From Bradyrhizobium sp. Ce-3 (GTDB lineage Bacteria > Pseudomonadota > Alphaproteobacteria > Rhizobiales > Xanthobacteraceae): 64,000 bases of DNA. Where the stretch lies: contig NZ_BQUV01000001.1 in NCBI RefSeq assembly GCF_022835695.1, positions 372,001-436,000 on the forward strand, in the 5' to 3' direction. Below, in pieces: positions 17,012-24,504 of this stretch (positions within the stretch are counted from its first letter, which is position 1; the number at the start of each line of letters is the position of its first letter). The notes under the pieces were generated by a model. It made no database searches. It saw only the letters and a list, made by a program, of their open reading frames with translations, and was not told the origin of the DNA. A program made the position numbers and the translations under genes.

Positions 17012-17384
17012 CGTTACGCAGCACAAATGGAAAGGTCGTTACAACTCGCAGTTAGCAATCGGTTACACGATACCTGATCACAGCGGACGACAAATCACGC
17101 CGCAGGCCCCGTAAACCTACGGGGCCGCCGATGTCGTCCTCGGAGATGGTGAATTCCGCGTTAACGGAAAAACCGCGAAACAATCGCCACTGTGCCGGAA
17201 AGCGACGATTTCGCCGCCGATGCGCGCGACACAGCGCAACCTCACGGCACGATAGAAACAAATCGTCACCGGGAAGGTGTAGATTTAGCCGATGCGGAAC
17301 CCCGGCGATTTAACGGTTTTTCCAATCCCGGGCGGGCATATTGGTCCGGACATTTAGATTTTGAGAACGAGCTAGGCTGGAACT
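17012..17384. other. 373-bp divergent intergenic region
   Basis: This gap separates the divergent GGDEF-EAL and HerA-like genes and must hold both promoters. I see no convincing coding frame. It contains one perfect hairpin (17105-17126, described separately) and AT-rich stretches near 17290-17370 that could be promoter elements, but no clear -35/-10 pair. Confidence 0.5.
17105..17126. terminator. Perfect GC-rich hairpin in divergent intergenic region
   Basis: GGCCCCGTA-AACC-TACGGGGCC is a 9-bp perfect stem with a 4-base loop. It is terminator-like but lacks a T-run, and it sits between two divergent genes, where no terminator is needed for either. It may belong to an unannotated small RNA or be a 5' UTR structure of the minus-strand gene. 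Confidence 0.4.
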
Positions 17385-19136
17385 GTGACATCCTTCGGAC
17401 GTGTGATCTCTGTGCGCGGCTCGCAGGCCCGGGTTGGGCTGCTGGCCGGCGGCCAGATGCAACTCTCAGAAATGCGGGCGACCGTCGGCCGCTTCGTCAG
17501 CATCCGCTGCGCGAGCTCGGTCATCGTTGCCATGATCACCGAAGTGTCGTGCGAGCACCTGCCGCCGTCCGACGAGTACATGGCGACCGCCTCGGTCGAC
17601 CTGCTCGGCGAGATCCTTGGCGGCGACCGCCCGAAATTTCAGCGCGGCGTCACCCACTATCCGACCATCGGCGACAGCACCGACCTGATCACGAACCAGG
17701 AGCTGCGCACGGTCTATGCACCGAGCGGCTCGGACCAGATCAATGTCGGGACGCTGCAGCAGGATCGTTCGGTCATCGCCTATGTCGACGTCGAGGAAAT
17801 GCTCTCCAAGCATTTCGCGGTGCTCGGCTCGACCGGCGTCGGCAAATCCACCGGCGTCTCGCTGCTGCTCAACGAGATCCTGAAGTCGCGGCCCAACCTG
17901 CGCATCTTCCTGCTCGACGTGCACAATGAATACGGCCGCTGCTTCGGCGAGCGCGCGCAGGTGCTCAATCCGCGAAACCTGAAGCTGCCGTTCTGGCTGT
18001 TCAACTTCGAAGAGATCGTCGACGTGCTGTTCGGCGGCCGGCCCGGCGTGCCCGAAGAGCTCGACATCCTCGCCGAAGTGATCCCCATGGCGAAGGGCAT
18101 CTACACCCAGTACCAGAACTCCGACCGGGTCGGTCTCGGGCTGAAGCGCGTCGACCCCAAGCAGGTCGGCTACACCGTCGACACGCCGGTGCCGTACCGC
18201 CTGGTCGACCTGATCTCGCTGATCGACGAACGCATGGGCAAGCTCGAGAACCGCTCCTCGCGCATCATCTATCACAAGCTGATCTCGCGCATCGACGCAG
18301 TGCGCAACGATCCGCGCTACGCCTTCATGTTCGACAATGCCAATGTCGGCGGCGACACCATGGCCGAGGTGATCAGCCATCTGTTCCGCCTGCCCGCCAA
18401 CGGCAAGCCGATGACCATCATGCAGCTCGCCGGCTTCCCCGCCGAAGTCGTCGATTCCGTGGTGTCGGTCTTGTGCCGCATGGCGTTCGATTTCGGGCTG
18501 TGGAGCGACGGCGTCTCGCCGATGCTGTTCGTCTGCGAGGAAGCGCACCGCTACGCCTCCGCCGACCGCAATATCGGCTTCGGACCGACCCGCAAGGCGG
18601 TATCGCGGATCGCCAAGGAGGGCCGCAAATACGGCGTCTATCTCGGCCTGATCACGCAGCGGCCGGCCGAGCTCGACGCCACCATCATCTCCCAGTGCAA
18701 CACGCTGTTTACGATGCGCCTTGCCAACGACCGCGACCAGGCGCTGCTGCGCTCGGCGGTGTCGGACGCCGCCGCCAATTTGCTGTCGTTCGTGCCCTCG
18801 CTCGGCACCCGCGAAGTGCTGGCATTCGGCGAAGGCGTCGCGTTGCCGACCCGGCTGCGCTTCAAGGAGGTGCCGCCGCATCAGCTGCCGCGCGGCGAGG
18901 CCACCATCGCGACGGTGCCGTCGGTCACCGCCGGCCACGACATGCATTTCGTCAGCGCCGTGCTGGAGCGCTGGCGCGGCGCCACCTCGCATCGCGATTC
19001 GCCGAGCGGCGACGCCAATTTCAACGCGCCGGCAGCGGCGCCGCGCACCATGGCGCCCGCCGAGGCGCCGATGCTGCAACCGTCACTGGGCCTCGATCCG
19101 GATCGCTTCTCGCTGTTGAAGAAGCCGCTGCGCTAG
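17385..19136 (+). CDS. HerA-like ATP-binding protein (DUF87)
   Basis: Hexameric-type P-loop ATPase of the HerA/FtsK superfamily, 583 aa. An N-terminal beta-barrel HAS-like region (residues 1 to about 135) is followed by Walker A GSTGVGKST (148-156), Walker B MLFVCEEAH (380-388), a conserved Arg region (GPTRKAVSRIAKEGRKYG) and the sensor-like GLITQRPAELD. Archaeal HerA works with the nuclease NurA in DNA-end resection, but no NurA-like gene is adjacent, so the bacterial role remains unknown. The start is GTG at 17385; the C-terminal 60 residues are Ala/Pro-rich and probably disordered. Confidence 0.82.
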   Translation: MTSFGRVISVRGSQARVGLLAGGQMQLSEMRATVGRFVSIRCASSVIVAMITEVSCEHLPPSDEYMATASVDLLGEILGGDRPKFQRGVTHYPTIGDSTDLITNQELRTVYAPSGSDQINVGTLQQDRSVIAYVDVEEMLSKHFAVLGSTGVGKSTGVSLLLNEILKSRPNLRIFLLDVHNEYGRCFGERAQVLNPRNLKLPFWLFNFEEIVDVLFGGRPGVPEELDILAEVIPMAKGIYTQYQNSDRVGLGLKRVDPKQVGYTVDTPVPYRLVDLISLIDERMGKLENRSSRIIYHKLISRIDAVRNDPRYAFMFDNANVGGDTMAEVISHLFRLPANGKPMTIMQLAGFPAEVVDSVVSVLCRMAFDFGLWSDGVSPMLFVCEEAHRYASADRNIGFGPTRKAVSRIAKEGRKYGVYLGLITQRPAELDATIISQCNTLFTMRLANDRDQALLRSAVSDAAANLLSFVPSLGTREVLAFGEGVALPTRLRFKEVPPHQLPRGEATIATVPSVTAGHDMHFVSAVLERWRGATSHRDSPSGDANFNAPAAAPRTMAPAEAPMLQPSLGLDPDRFSLLKKPLR

Positions 19137-19233
19137 CCGAATTCTTCAAGGCGCCGAAGCGGCTTGCGCCCAAGGCGTCATCTATTATGGTTTCGCGTGA
19201 CGCCGCGTCCCCGCGGCATGCCGGAACCATCTC

Positions 19234-19812
19234 ATGACGCAGCCGACCGCAACACGCTTTCCGACGCCCGCTCTCGACAAGCTCCCCGAGGATATCCGCA
19301 CCCGCATCCTGGCGGTGCAGGAGAAGTCCGGCTTCGTGCCGAACGTATTCCTCACCTTGGCCTATCGCCCGGACGAGTTTCGCGCGTTCTTTGCCTATCA
19401 CGACGCGCTGATGGAGAAGGACTCCGGCCTCTCCAAGACCGAGCGCGAGATGATCGTGGTGGCGACCAGCGCCGCCAACCAGTGCCAGTATTGCGTGATC
19501 GCCCACGGCGCGATCCTGCGCATCCGCGCCAAAAATCCGGAGATCGCCGACCAGATCGCGGTCAACTACCGCAAGGCCGACATCACGCCGCGGCAGCGCG
19601 CGATGCTCGATTTTGCCATGAAGGTGAGCCGCGCCGCCGAGGAGGTCGCGGAGACGGACTTCGCCGCGCTTGCCGTCCACGGCTTCAGCGATGACGACGT
19701 CTGGGATATTGCCGCGGTCGCGGCATTCTTCGCGCTTTCCAACCGGCTCGCGAACGTCACCGGGATGCGGCCGAACAGCGAGTTCTACACGCTCGGCCGG
19801 CAGCCGAAATAG
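19234..19812 (+). CDS. AhpD-like peroxidase-related protein (carboxymuconolactone decarboxylase fold)
   Basis: All-helical 192-aa protein of the AhpD/CMD superfamily. The redox motif is QCQYCVIAHG, with Cys at 84 and 87 and His at 91, as in alkylhydroperoxidase-like proteins that reduce peroxides through the CxxC pair. N-terminal FVPNVFLTLAYRPDEFRAF and C-terminal MRPNSEFY match the peroxidase-related (uncharacterised) subfamily. It begins 97 bp after the HerA-like gene and is followed after 8 bp by the MgtC-like gene, suggesting co-transcription. Confidence 0.85.
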   Translation: MTQPTATRFPTPALDKLPEDIRTRILAVQEKSGFVPNVFLTLAYRPDEFRAFFAYHDALMEKDSGLSKTEREMIVVATSAANQCQYCVIAHGAILRIRAKNPEIADQIAVNYRKADITPRQRAMLDFAMKVSRAAEEVAETDFAALAVHGFSDDDVWDIAAVAAFFALSNRLANVTGMRPNSEFYTLGRQPK

Positions 19813-19820
19813 AGGGCGCC

Positions 19821-20333
19821 TTGACCGACTTGAGCGAGATCATCCTGCGTCTTGGTGCGGCCACGCTCGCCGGTGGCACGATCGGGCTCGACCGCGACCT
19901 GCGCGGCAAGCCGATCGGCCTGAAGACGCTCGGTCTCGTCAGCCTCTCGACGGCCACGGTCGTGCTGTTGGCCTTGCATGCGGTCGATCCCGGGAAATTC
20001 ACCGATGCGGTCAGCCGCGTGATCCAGGGTGTGCTGACCGGGATCGGCTTTCTCGGCGCCGGCGTGATCGTCCGGCGTGGCGACCGCGATCAGGTCCACG
20101 GCCTGACCAGCGCCGCATGCGCGTTCTTCGCCGCATGCGTCGGGATCGTCTGCGGCGCCGGACACTGGCCGATCGTCCTCACCGCACTGGTGCTGGCATT
20201 CCTGCTGTTGACCTTCGGCAAGCGGACCGAGCGGTGGCTGCACCACGTGCTCGGCGGCAAGGAGGATCAGCACAGGCCGGAGGCCGCGCCCGGTCAGTCG
20301 TCGGATGCCGGCCCGCACCAGCCGGGCAAATAG
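19821..20333 (+). CDS. MgtC/SapB-family membrane protein
   Basis: Inner-membrane protein of 170 aa with about four or five membrane helices. The conserved MgtC features GGTIGLDRDLRGKPIGLKT (residues 18-36) and GFLGAGVIVRRGD..GLTSAACAFF (76-102) are intact. MgtC proteins are linked to growth at low Mg2+ and to control of membrane ATPases; here the charged tail after residue 140 looks disordered. Translation starts at TTG (19821) just after a GAGGG site, 8 bp behind the AhpD-like gene. Its last 40 bp overlap the end of the convergent ParB-like gene. Confidence 0.86.
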   Translation: MTDLSEIILRLGAATLAGGTIGLDRDLRGKPIGLKTLGLVSLSTATVVLLALHAVDPGKFTDAVSRVIQGVLTGIGFLGAGVIVRRGDRDQVHGLTSAACAFFAACVGIVCGAGHWPIVLTALVLAFLLLTFGKRTERWLHHVLGGKEDQHRPEAAPGQSSDAGPHQPGK

Positions 20334-20920
20334 ACCGCGCTCGGGCTGCGGCCCAGCGCCAGCCCCTTCTCCAGCGCCTTGTCGAAATTGTTCTCCACCG
20401 TCTTGCGCGGGATGTGGCGGCGCAGGAAATCGGCCCACAGGAATTCGCTGAATGGCGTCGTGTCCTTGGCGAAGCCGCCGGCCCGGCGCATCTCGCCGGC
20501 GAGGCTGCGGAATGGATCGTCCTTGAGGTCCTTGATCGATTTCGGAATGTCCCTGAAGTGCCGGCGCTCGCCCTTGGAGTCGTAGGGATAGACCCAGCGC
20601 TTGTTGTCCATCACGCCCCAGAACACGTCACGCTCGACCATCGTGAGATCGCCGATCACCGTGACCAGGATGTCCTTGACGCCCTCCTCGTGCAGGGCAC
20701 GCGCCATGTGATGGTGATCGACCACGTAGTAGCGATCGTCGGGACCATGGACCACCGGGATCATGTGCTTGCCGAGCAACTCCGCGCGCTTCTTGTCCGA
20801 TTTGTGCTCGCGCCAGCGCTTCCGCTTCTCCTTCACCTCATGCATGCCGACCGTCATCTGGGTCGGTCGCAACGACAGGATCGGGACCGGTTTGACGTAA
20901 GGCTCGCGCGTATGGGCCAT
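20294..20920 (-). CDS. ParB-like nuclease-fold protein (ParBc_2 type)
   Basis: Protein of 208 aa related to the ParB/sulfiredoxin fold, of the stand-alone ParBc_2 kind rather than the chromosome-partitioning ParB. The segment VPILSLRPTQMTVGMHEV (about residues 12-29) is the domain's opening strand-helix, and YYVVDHHHMARALHEEG (about 64-80) contains the His-rich motif. No helix-turn-helix is visible. I use the ATG at 20920, which has GGGAG upstream; a GTG three codons earlier is possible. Tail-to-tail overlap of 40 bp with the MgtC-like gene. Function unknown. Confidence 0.8.
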   Translation of the reverse strand: MAHTREPYVKPVPILSLRPTQMTVGMHEVKEKRKRWREHKSDKKRAELLGKHMIPVVHGPDDRYYVVDHHHMARALHEEGVKDILVTVIGDLTMVERDVFWGVMDNKRWVYPYDSKGERRHFRDIPKSIKDLKDDPFRSLAGEMRRAGGFAKDTTPFSEFLWADFLRRHIPRKTVENNFDKALEKGLALGRSPSAVYLPGWCGPASDD

Positions 20921-21007
20921 GATTTGCACTCCCGTTTGACCGGCACTCCGGAATGGGTTCCATTATGACATGATGTCAGAGGCAGACGAAAGAGCCGGTT
21001 CGGCGAC

Positions 21008-21889
21008 ATGGCTTTGAGAGCAAGCGATCGCGTGAAGGCACGCACGGTGCGCCTCGGCAACCGCGAGGTCGTGACCGAAGGGTTGGAGCTTAGTTTCTGG
21101 GCAGACATCAGCCACCGTTGCATGACGGCGTCGTGGCCCGCCTTCATCGGCGGTGCAGCATTGGTGTTCGTCGCCTTCAACGCCGTCTTCGCGCTGCTCT
21201 ACTGGCTCGGCGATCGTCCGATCGCCAACGTGCCCGACGGCCAATACATCGACTACCTCTATTTCAGCATCGAAACACTTTCGACCGCGGGCTACGGCGA
21301 CATGCACCCGCAGACGCATTACGGACATTTCATCGCCACCATCGAGCTCTTCACCGGCATCTTCTCGATGTCGCTGATGACCGGGCTGATCTTCGCCCGG
21401 TTCTCGCGGCCGAGCGCGCGGCTGCTGTTCGCCGACAGTCCCGTGATCTCGAACCATGAGGGCCAGCCGACGCTGATGATCCGGCTCGCCAACGAGCGGC
21501 ACAACATCATCGCCAATGCCACCGCGCGGCTGTGGCTGTTCAAGAGCGGCGTCAGCAAGGAAGGCATGCCCTATCGCCGGTTCTACGAATTGCCGCTGCT
21601 GCGCAGCGAAAGCCCGGCGCTGGCGCTGAGCTGGACCCTGTTTCATGCGATCGACCAGGACAGTCCGCTTCACGGCCTCGACGCCGCGGACCTCGAAGCC
21701 GTCAATGCCGGGCTCGGTCTCATCGTCTCGGGCTATGACGACGTTGCAGCGCAAACTGTGCATGCGCGAAAATCGTACGAACATTCCGACATCCGCTTCG
21801 GCCATCGCTATGCCGAGATTCTGCAAGCGACCGACGACGGCCGGCTGCGGATCGACTACAGTCGGTTCCACGAGACCCTCGAAGGATAA
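21008..21889 (+). CDS. KirBac-type inward-rectifier potassium channel
   Basis: Bacterial Kir channel subunit, 293 aa, expected to form a homotetramer in the inner membrane. It has a slide helix, an outer helix (about residues 46-66), a pore helix and selectivity filter TAGYGD (93-98), an inner helix (about 108-130, GLIFARFSRP at the end) and the immunoglobulin-like C-terminal domain (about 145-280). The canonical filter is T(V/I)GYG; here Ala replaces Val/Ile. It is divergent from the ParB-like gene and monocistronic by spacing. Confidence 0.9.
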   Translation: MALRASDRVKARTVRLGNREVVTEGLELSFWADISHRCMTASWPAFIGGAALVFVAFNAVFALLYWLGDRPIANVPDGQYIDYLYFSIETLSTAGYGDMHPQTHYGHFIATIELFTGIFSMSLMTGLIFARFSRPSARLLFADSPVISNHEGQPTLMIRLANERHNIIANATARLWLFKSGVSKEGMPYRRFYELPLLRSESPALALSWTLFHAIDQDSPLHGLDAADLEAVNAGLGLIVSGYDDVAAQTVHARKSYEHSDIRFGHRYAEILQATDDGRLRIDYSRFHETLEG

Positions 21890-21937
21890 ATACCACCTCT
21901 GCGCGCACCAAGATTTTAGGTGTGAAGCGCGGCGAAC

Positions 21938-22333
21938 ATGCTAAGTTGCAACGGCGACGCGACCGGACTGACAACAGTGAAGACGCAGCGGCCAATTTCC
22001 TCGGATGACGAGCACGTCGTGCTGAAATTCCGGCCGCGCACCTCGGCGCAGCCGCCCGGCAAGCGCGAGGAGTCGCCCCGATCGAGCCGCCCGGCTTCCG
22101 TCGCTCCTGTTTCCGTCGCCAACGATCTCTCCCGGTATGAGAAGCCGCGCGAGGAGCCGGACGATTTCCGCCAGCGCATGCTCGCCAACATCGCCGCCTT
22201 CGCTTTTACCGTGGCGCTCACTGCGATCGGCATCTGGCTCGCCATGAGCATCGCCGATCTGCGCAAGACCCAGGACTGCGTGCTGATGGGCCGCCGAGAT
22301 TGCGCGAAGATTACGGTGATGCCGCGTACCTAG
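21938..22333 (+). CDS. Conserved hypothetical single-span membrane protein
   Basis: Small protein of 131 aa with a disordered, Ser/Pro/Arg-rich N-terminal half and a single membrane helix near the C-terminus (about residues 84-105), followed by a short tail with two Cys (DCVLMGRRDC). A cytoplasmic N-terminus with a short periplasmic tail is likely. The start is uncertain: GTG at 21977 would also fit. No family function is known to me; it precedes the lipid A fatty-acid operon on the same strand but is separated by about 180 bp with its own promoter. Confidence 0.65.
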   Translation: MLSCNGDATGLTTVKTQRPISSDDEHVVLKFRPRTSAQPPGKREESPRSSRPASVAPVSVANDLSRYEKPREEPDDFRQRMLANIAAFAFTVALTAIGIWLAMSIADLRKTQDCVLMGRRDCAKITVMPRT

Positions 22334-22385
22334 ACCGGTCGGAACCCTGCCCAAAAACCGTCCTTGCCAGCCCGGCCAAGCTCCA

Positions 22386-22414
22386 TTGAACTAACGGCCC
22401 TGCTCCGATATACG
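22386..22414 (+). promoter_or_regulatory. Candidate sigma-70 promoter of the acpXL operon
   Basis: TTGAAC (22386-22391), a 17-bp spacer and TATACG (22409-22414) form a plausible -35/-10 pair about 98 bp upstream of the acpXL start and pointing into the operon. Confidence 0.4.
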
Positions 22415-22511
22415 GGCACACGACTCCGGCAGCAGCAACAGGGCATTCCGGGGCGACGCGCCCGCCTCCTCCGAGCAGACCCGGAATTACCTTCAATATA
22501 TCAAAGGCTTA

Positions 22512-22814
22512 ATGATGTCCTCCACATTCGAGCAGATCGCCAACATTATCGCGGAGACCTGCGACATCCCGCGCGATACGATCAAGCCGGAGAGCCATGC
22601 GATCGACGATCTGGGGATCGACAGCCTCGACTTCCTCGACATCGCCTTTGCCATCGACAAGGCGTTCGGGATCAAGATGCCGCTCGAGAAGTGGACCCAG
22701 GAGGTCAACGACGGCAAGGCCACGACGGAGCAGTACTTCGTGTTGCAGAATCTCGCCGACCGCATCGACGAGCTGGTTGCGGCCAAGAACGCGGGCACGG
22801 GCTCGGCCTCGTAA
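22512..22814 (+). CDS. acpXL: Acyl carrier protein for very-long-chain fatty acid of lipid A
   Basis: Specialised acyl carrier protein of 100 aa on which the 26-28 carbon hydroxy fatty acid of rhizobial lipid A is built. The phosphopantetheine attachment Ser is in [12 protein letters not shown] (S38). AcpXL differs from housekeeping AcpP by being longer and by segments such as [16 protein letters not shown]. Tandem ATGs at 22512 and 22515 leave the exact start open by one codon. It is the first gene of a five-gene plus-strand operon (acpXL-fabZ-fabF2-fabF1-lpxXL), and the context confirms the role. Confidence 0.92.
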   Translation: MMSSTFEQIANIIAETCDIPRDTIKPESHAIDDLGIDSLDFLDIAFAIDKAFGIKMPLEKWTQEVNDGKATTEQYFVLQNLADRIDELVAAKNAGTGSAS

Positions 22815-22823
22815 TCGCCAGTC

Positions 22824-23300
22824 ATGCAGCTTGAAACTTTTCAGCTGATCGATCGGATCGTCGACCTCAACCTCGACGCCAGGACCATTGTCGTCGAGGC
22901 GGATGTCCCGCCGGACAGCCATTCGGTGTTCGCCGGGCACTTCCCGGGCTACCCGATCATGCCCGGCGTGCTGCTCACCGAAGCCATGGCCCAGAGCTCG
23001 GGCTGGCTGATCCTCGGTCTGACCAAGTTCGAGCGCATGCCGTTCCTCGCCATGGTCAAGGAAGCCAAGATGCGCGGTTTCGTCAGCCCCGGTTCGACGC
23101 TGACGATCGACGCCAAGATCGAACACGAAGGTTCAGGCTTCACCGTGACTTCGGCAAAGGTCCGCGTCGGCAAGGAGCTCAAGTGCAATGCCGAGCTGAC
23201 CTTCCGTCATATCCCCTTCCCCAGCCCGGACTTGCGTGTGCACATGGATGCGATGGCCGCCAAGATCGGGTTTCCGCAGCAGGCAATGAGTAATGGCTGA
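22824..23300 (+). CDS. fabZ: 3-hydroxyacyl-ACP dehydratase of the lipid A very-long-chain fatty acid pathway
   Basis: FabZ-type hot-dog dehydratase, 158 aa, removing water from 3-hydroxyacyl-AcpXL during chain extension. The active-site block GHFPGYPIMPGVLLTEAMAQ contains His39 and Glu53. It lies 9 bp after acpXL and its stop overlaps the next gene by 8 bp, so it is translationally coupled. It is a second fabZ dedicated to this pathway (often called fabZXL), distinct from the housekeeping fabZ of the lpxA region, which is not in this window. Confidence 0.9.
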   Translation: MQLETFQLIDRIVDLNLDARTIVVEADVPPDSHSVFAGHFPGYPIMPGVLLTEAMAQSSGWLILGLTKFERMPFLAMVKEAKMRGFVSPGSTLTIDAKIEHEGSGFTVTSAKVRVGKELKCNAELTFRHIPFPSPDLRVHMDAMAAKIGFPQQAMSNG

Positions 23301-24477
23301 GAAGGAAGTCTGGATCACCGGCGTCGGCCTGCTCACCTCGCTCGGCGAGGGGCTGGACGCGCATTGGGAGGCGCTCGGCGAAAGGCGCGTCAATGCCGAC
23401 GACAAGCGTCTCGCGCCCTACGTGATCCATCCGATCGCCCCCGTCAGCTTCGATGCCCAGATCCCCAAGAAGGGCGATCAGCGTCAGATGGAGACCTGGC
23501 AGCGGATCGGCACCTACGCCGCCGGGCTGGCGCTCGATTCCGCCGGCGTCAAAGGCAATCAGGAAATCCTGTCGCGGATGGACATGATCATCGCAGCCGG
23601 TGGCGGCGAGCGTGACCTCAATGTCGACCTCGCGATCATGAATGCCGACGCGCAGGGCAAGCTGCCGCCCGCCGTCCTCAACGAAAAGCTGATGAACGAG
23701 CTGCGCCCGACGCTGTTCCTGGCGCAGCTCTCCAACCTGCTCGCCGGCAATATCGCGATCGTTCACGGCGTGTGCGGGACCTCGCGCACCTTCATGGGCG
23801 AGGAAGCCTCGAGCATCGACGCTGCACGGATCGCGGTCGCGCGCATCGGGGCCGGACAGAGCGACATCGCGCTGGTCGGCGCCGCCCATAATGGCGATCG
23901 CGGCGATTTGCTGATGCTCTATTCGTTCGGCGACTTCGCCCTCAAGGATCAATACGCGTCGGTCTGGGCCCGCCGCAACAATCCGGGCTTCGCCATCGGC
24001 TCCGCCGGCGCCTTCCTGGTGATGGAATCGCGCGAGCACGCCGAGGCACGCGGTGCCAAGCCGTACGCCAGGCTGACCAAGGTGGTCGCCGATCTCGCCA
24101 AGCGCAAAGCGCCCGGCGCCGTGACGAAGTCGCTGCAGTCGATGTGGCCTCAGCTCGGTGTCAGCAACGACAGCGCCATGCTGATCACGGGTGCGACCGG
24201 CGCCGAGCCTGCAACGGCCGAGGAGCGCGAATTCCTCGGTCAGCATCCCGGCCTTGCCGTGCGCGCCACCGGTACGACCTTTGGGCACACCATGGAGGCC
24301 CAGTTCCCGCTCGGGCTGGCGCTGGCCGCGCTGTCGATTTCCCGCGGCGCACTCTATCCGGCCAACGACCCGACCGGGCTGGAGGTTGAAAAGACCGAAG
24401 CGCCAACCCAGATTGTCGTGTTGGGGGTCGGCCACTGGCAGGGCGAAGGCATGGCACTGGTCGAGGCCGTCAAGTAA
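23293..24477 (+). CDS. fabF2XL: Beta-ketoacyl-ACP synthase-like protein FabF2XL, incomplete catalytic triad
   Basis: Thiolase-fold ketosynthase homologue, 394 aa, of the lipid A very-long-chain fatty acid cluster. The active Cys is retained in VHGVCGTSRTF (C161), and the second His in TFGHTMEAQ (H332). The first His of the usual Cys-His-His triad is missing: where FabF1 has NAHGTSTP this protein has ITGATGAEP (about 299-306). It is therefore unlikely to be a normal decarboxylating condensing enzyme on its own and may act as a partner of FabF1XL, like chain-length factors of type II polyketide synthases (inference). It overlaps the fabZ stop by 8 bp. Confidence 0.87.
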   Translation: MAEKEVWITGVGLLTSLGEGLDAHWEALGERRVNADDKRLAPYVIHPIAPVSFDAQIPKKGDQRQMETWQRIGTYAAGLALDSAGVKGNQEILSRMDMIIAAGGGERDLNVDLAIMNADAQGKLPPAVLNEKLMNELRPTLFLAQLSNLLAGNIAIVHGVCGTSRTFMGEEASSIDAARIAVARIGAGQSDIALVGAAHNGDRGDLLMLYSFGDFALKDQYASVWARRNNPGFAIGSAGAFLVMESREHAEARGAKPYARLTKVVADLAKRKAPGAVTKSLQSMWPQLGVSNDSAMLITGATGAEPATAEEREFLGQHPGLAVRATGTTFGHTMEAQFPLGLALAALSISRGALYPANDPTGLEVEKTEAPTQIVVLGVGHWQGEGMALVEAVK

Positions 24478-24504
24478 TTCGGCGCAAGCACCGACGGGGA
24501 CACC

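Noticed and set aside
17131-17313. 60-codon plus-strand frame in the divergent gap
   Set aside because: Arg/Ser/Cys-rich composition, no Shine-Dalgarno, no plausible fold; looks like a random frame.
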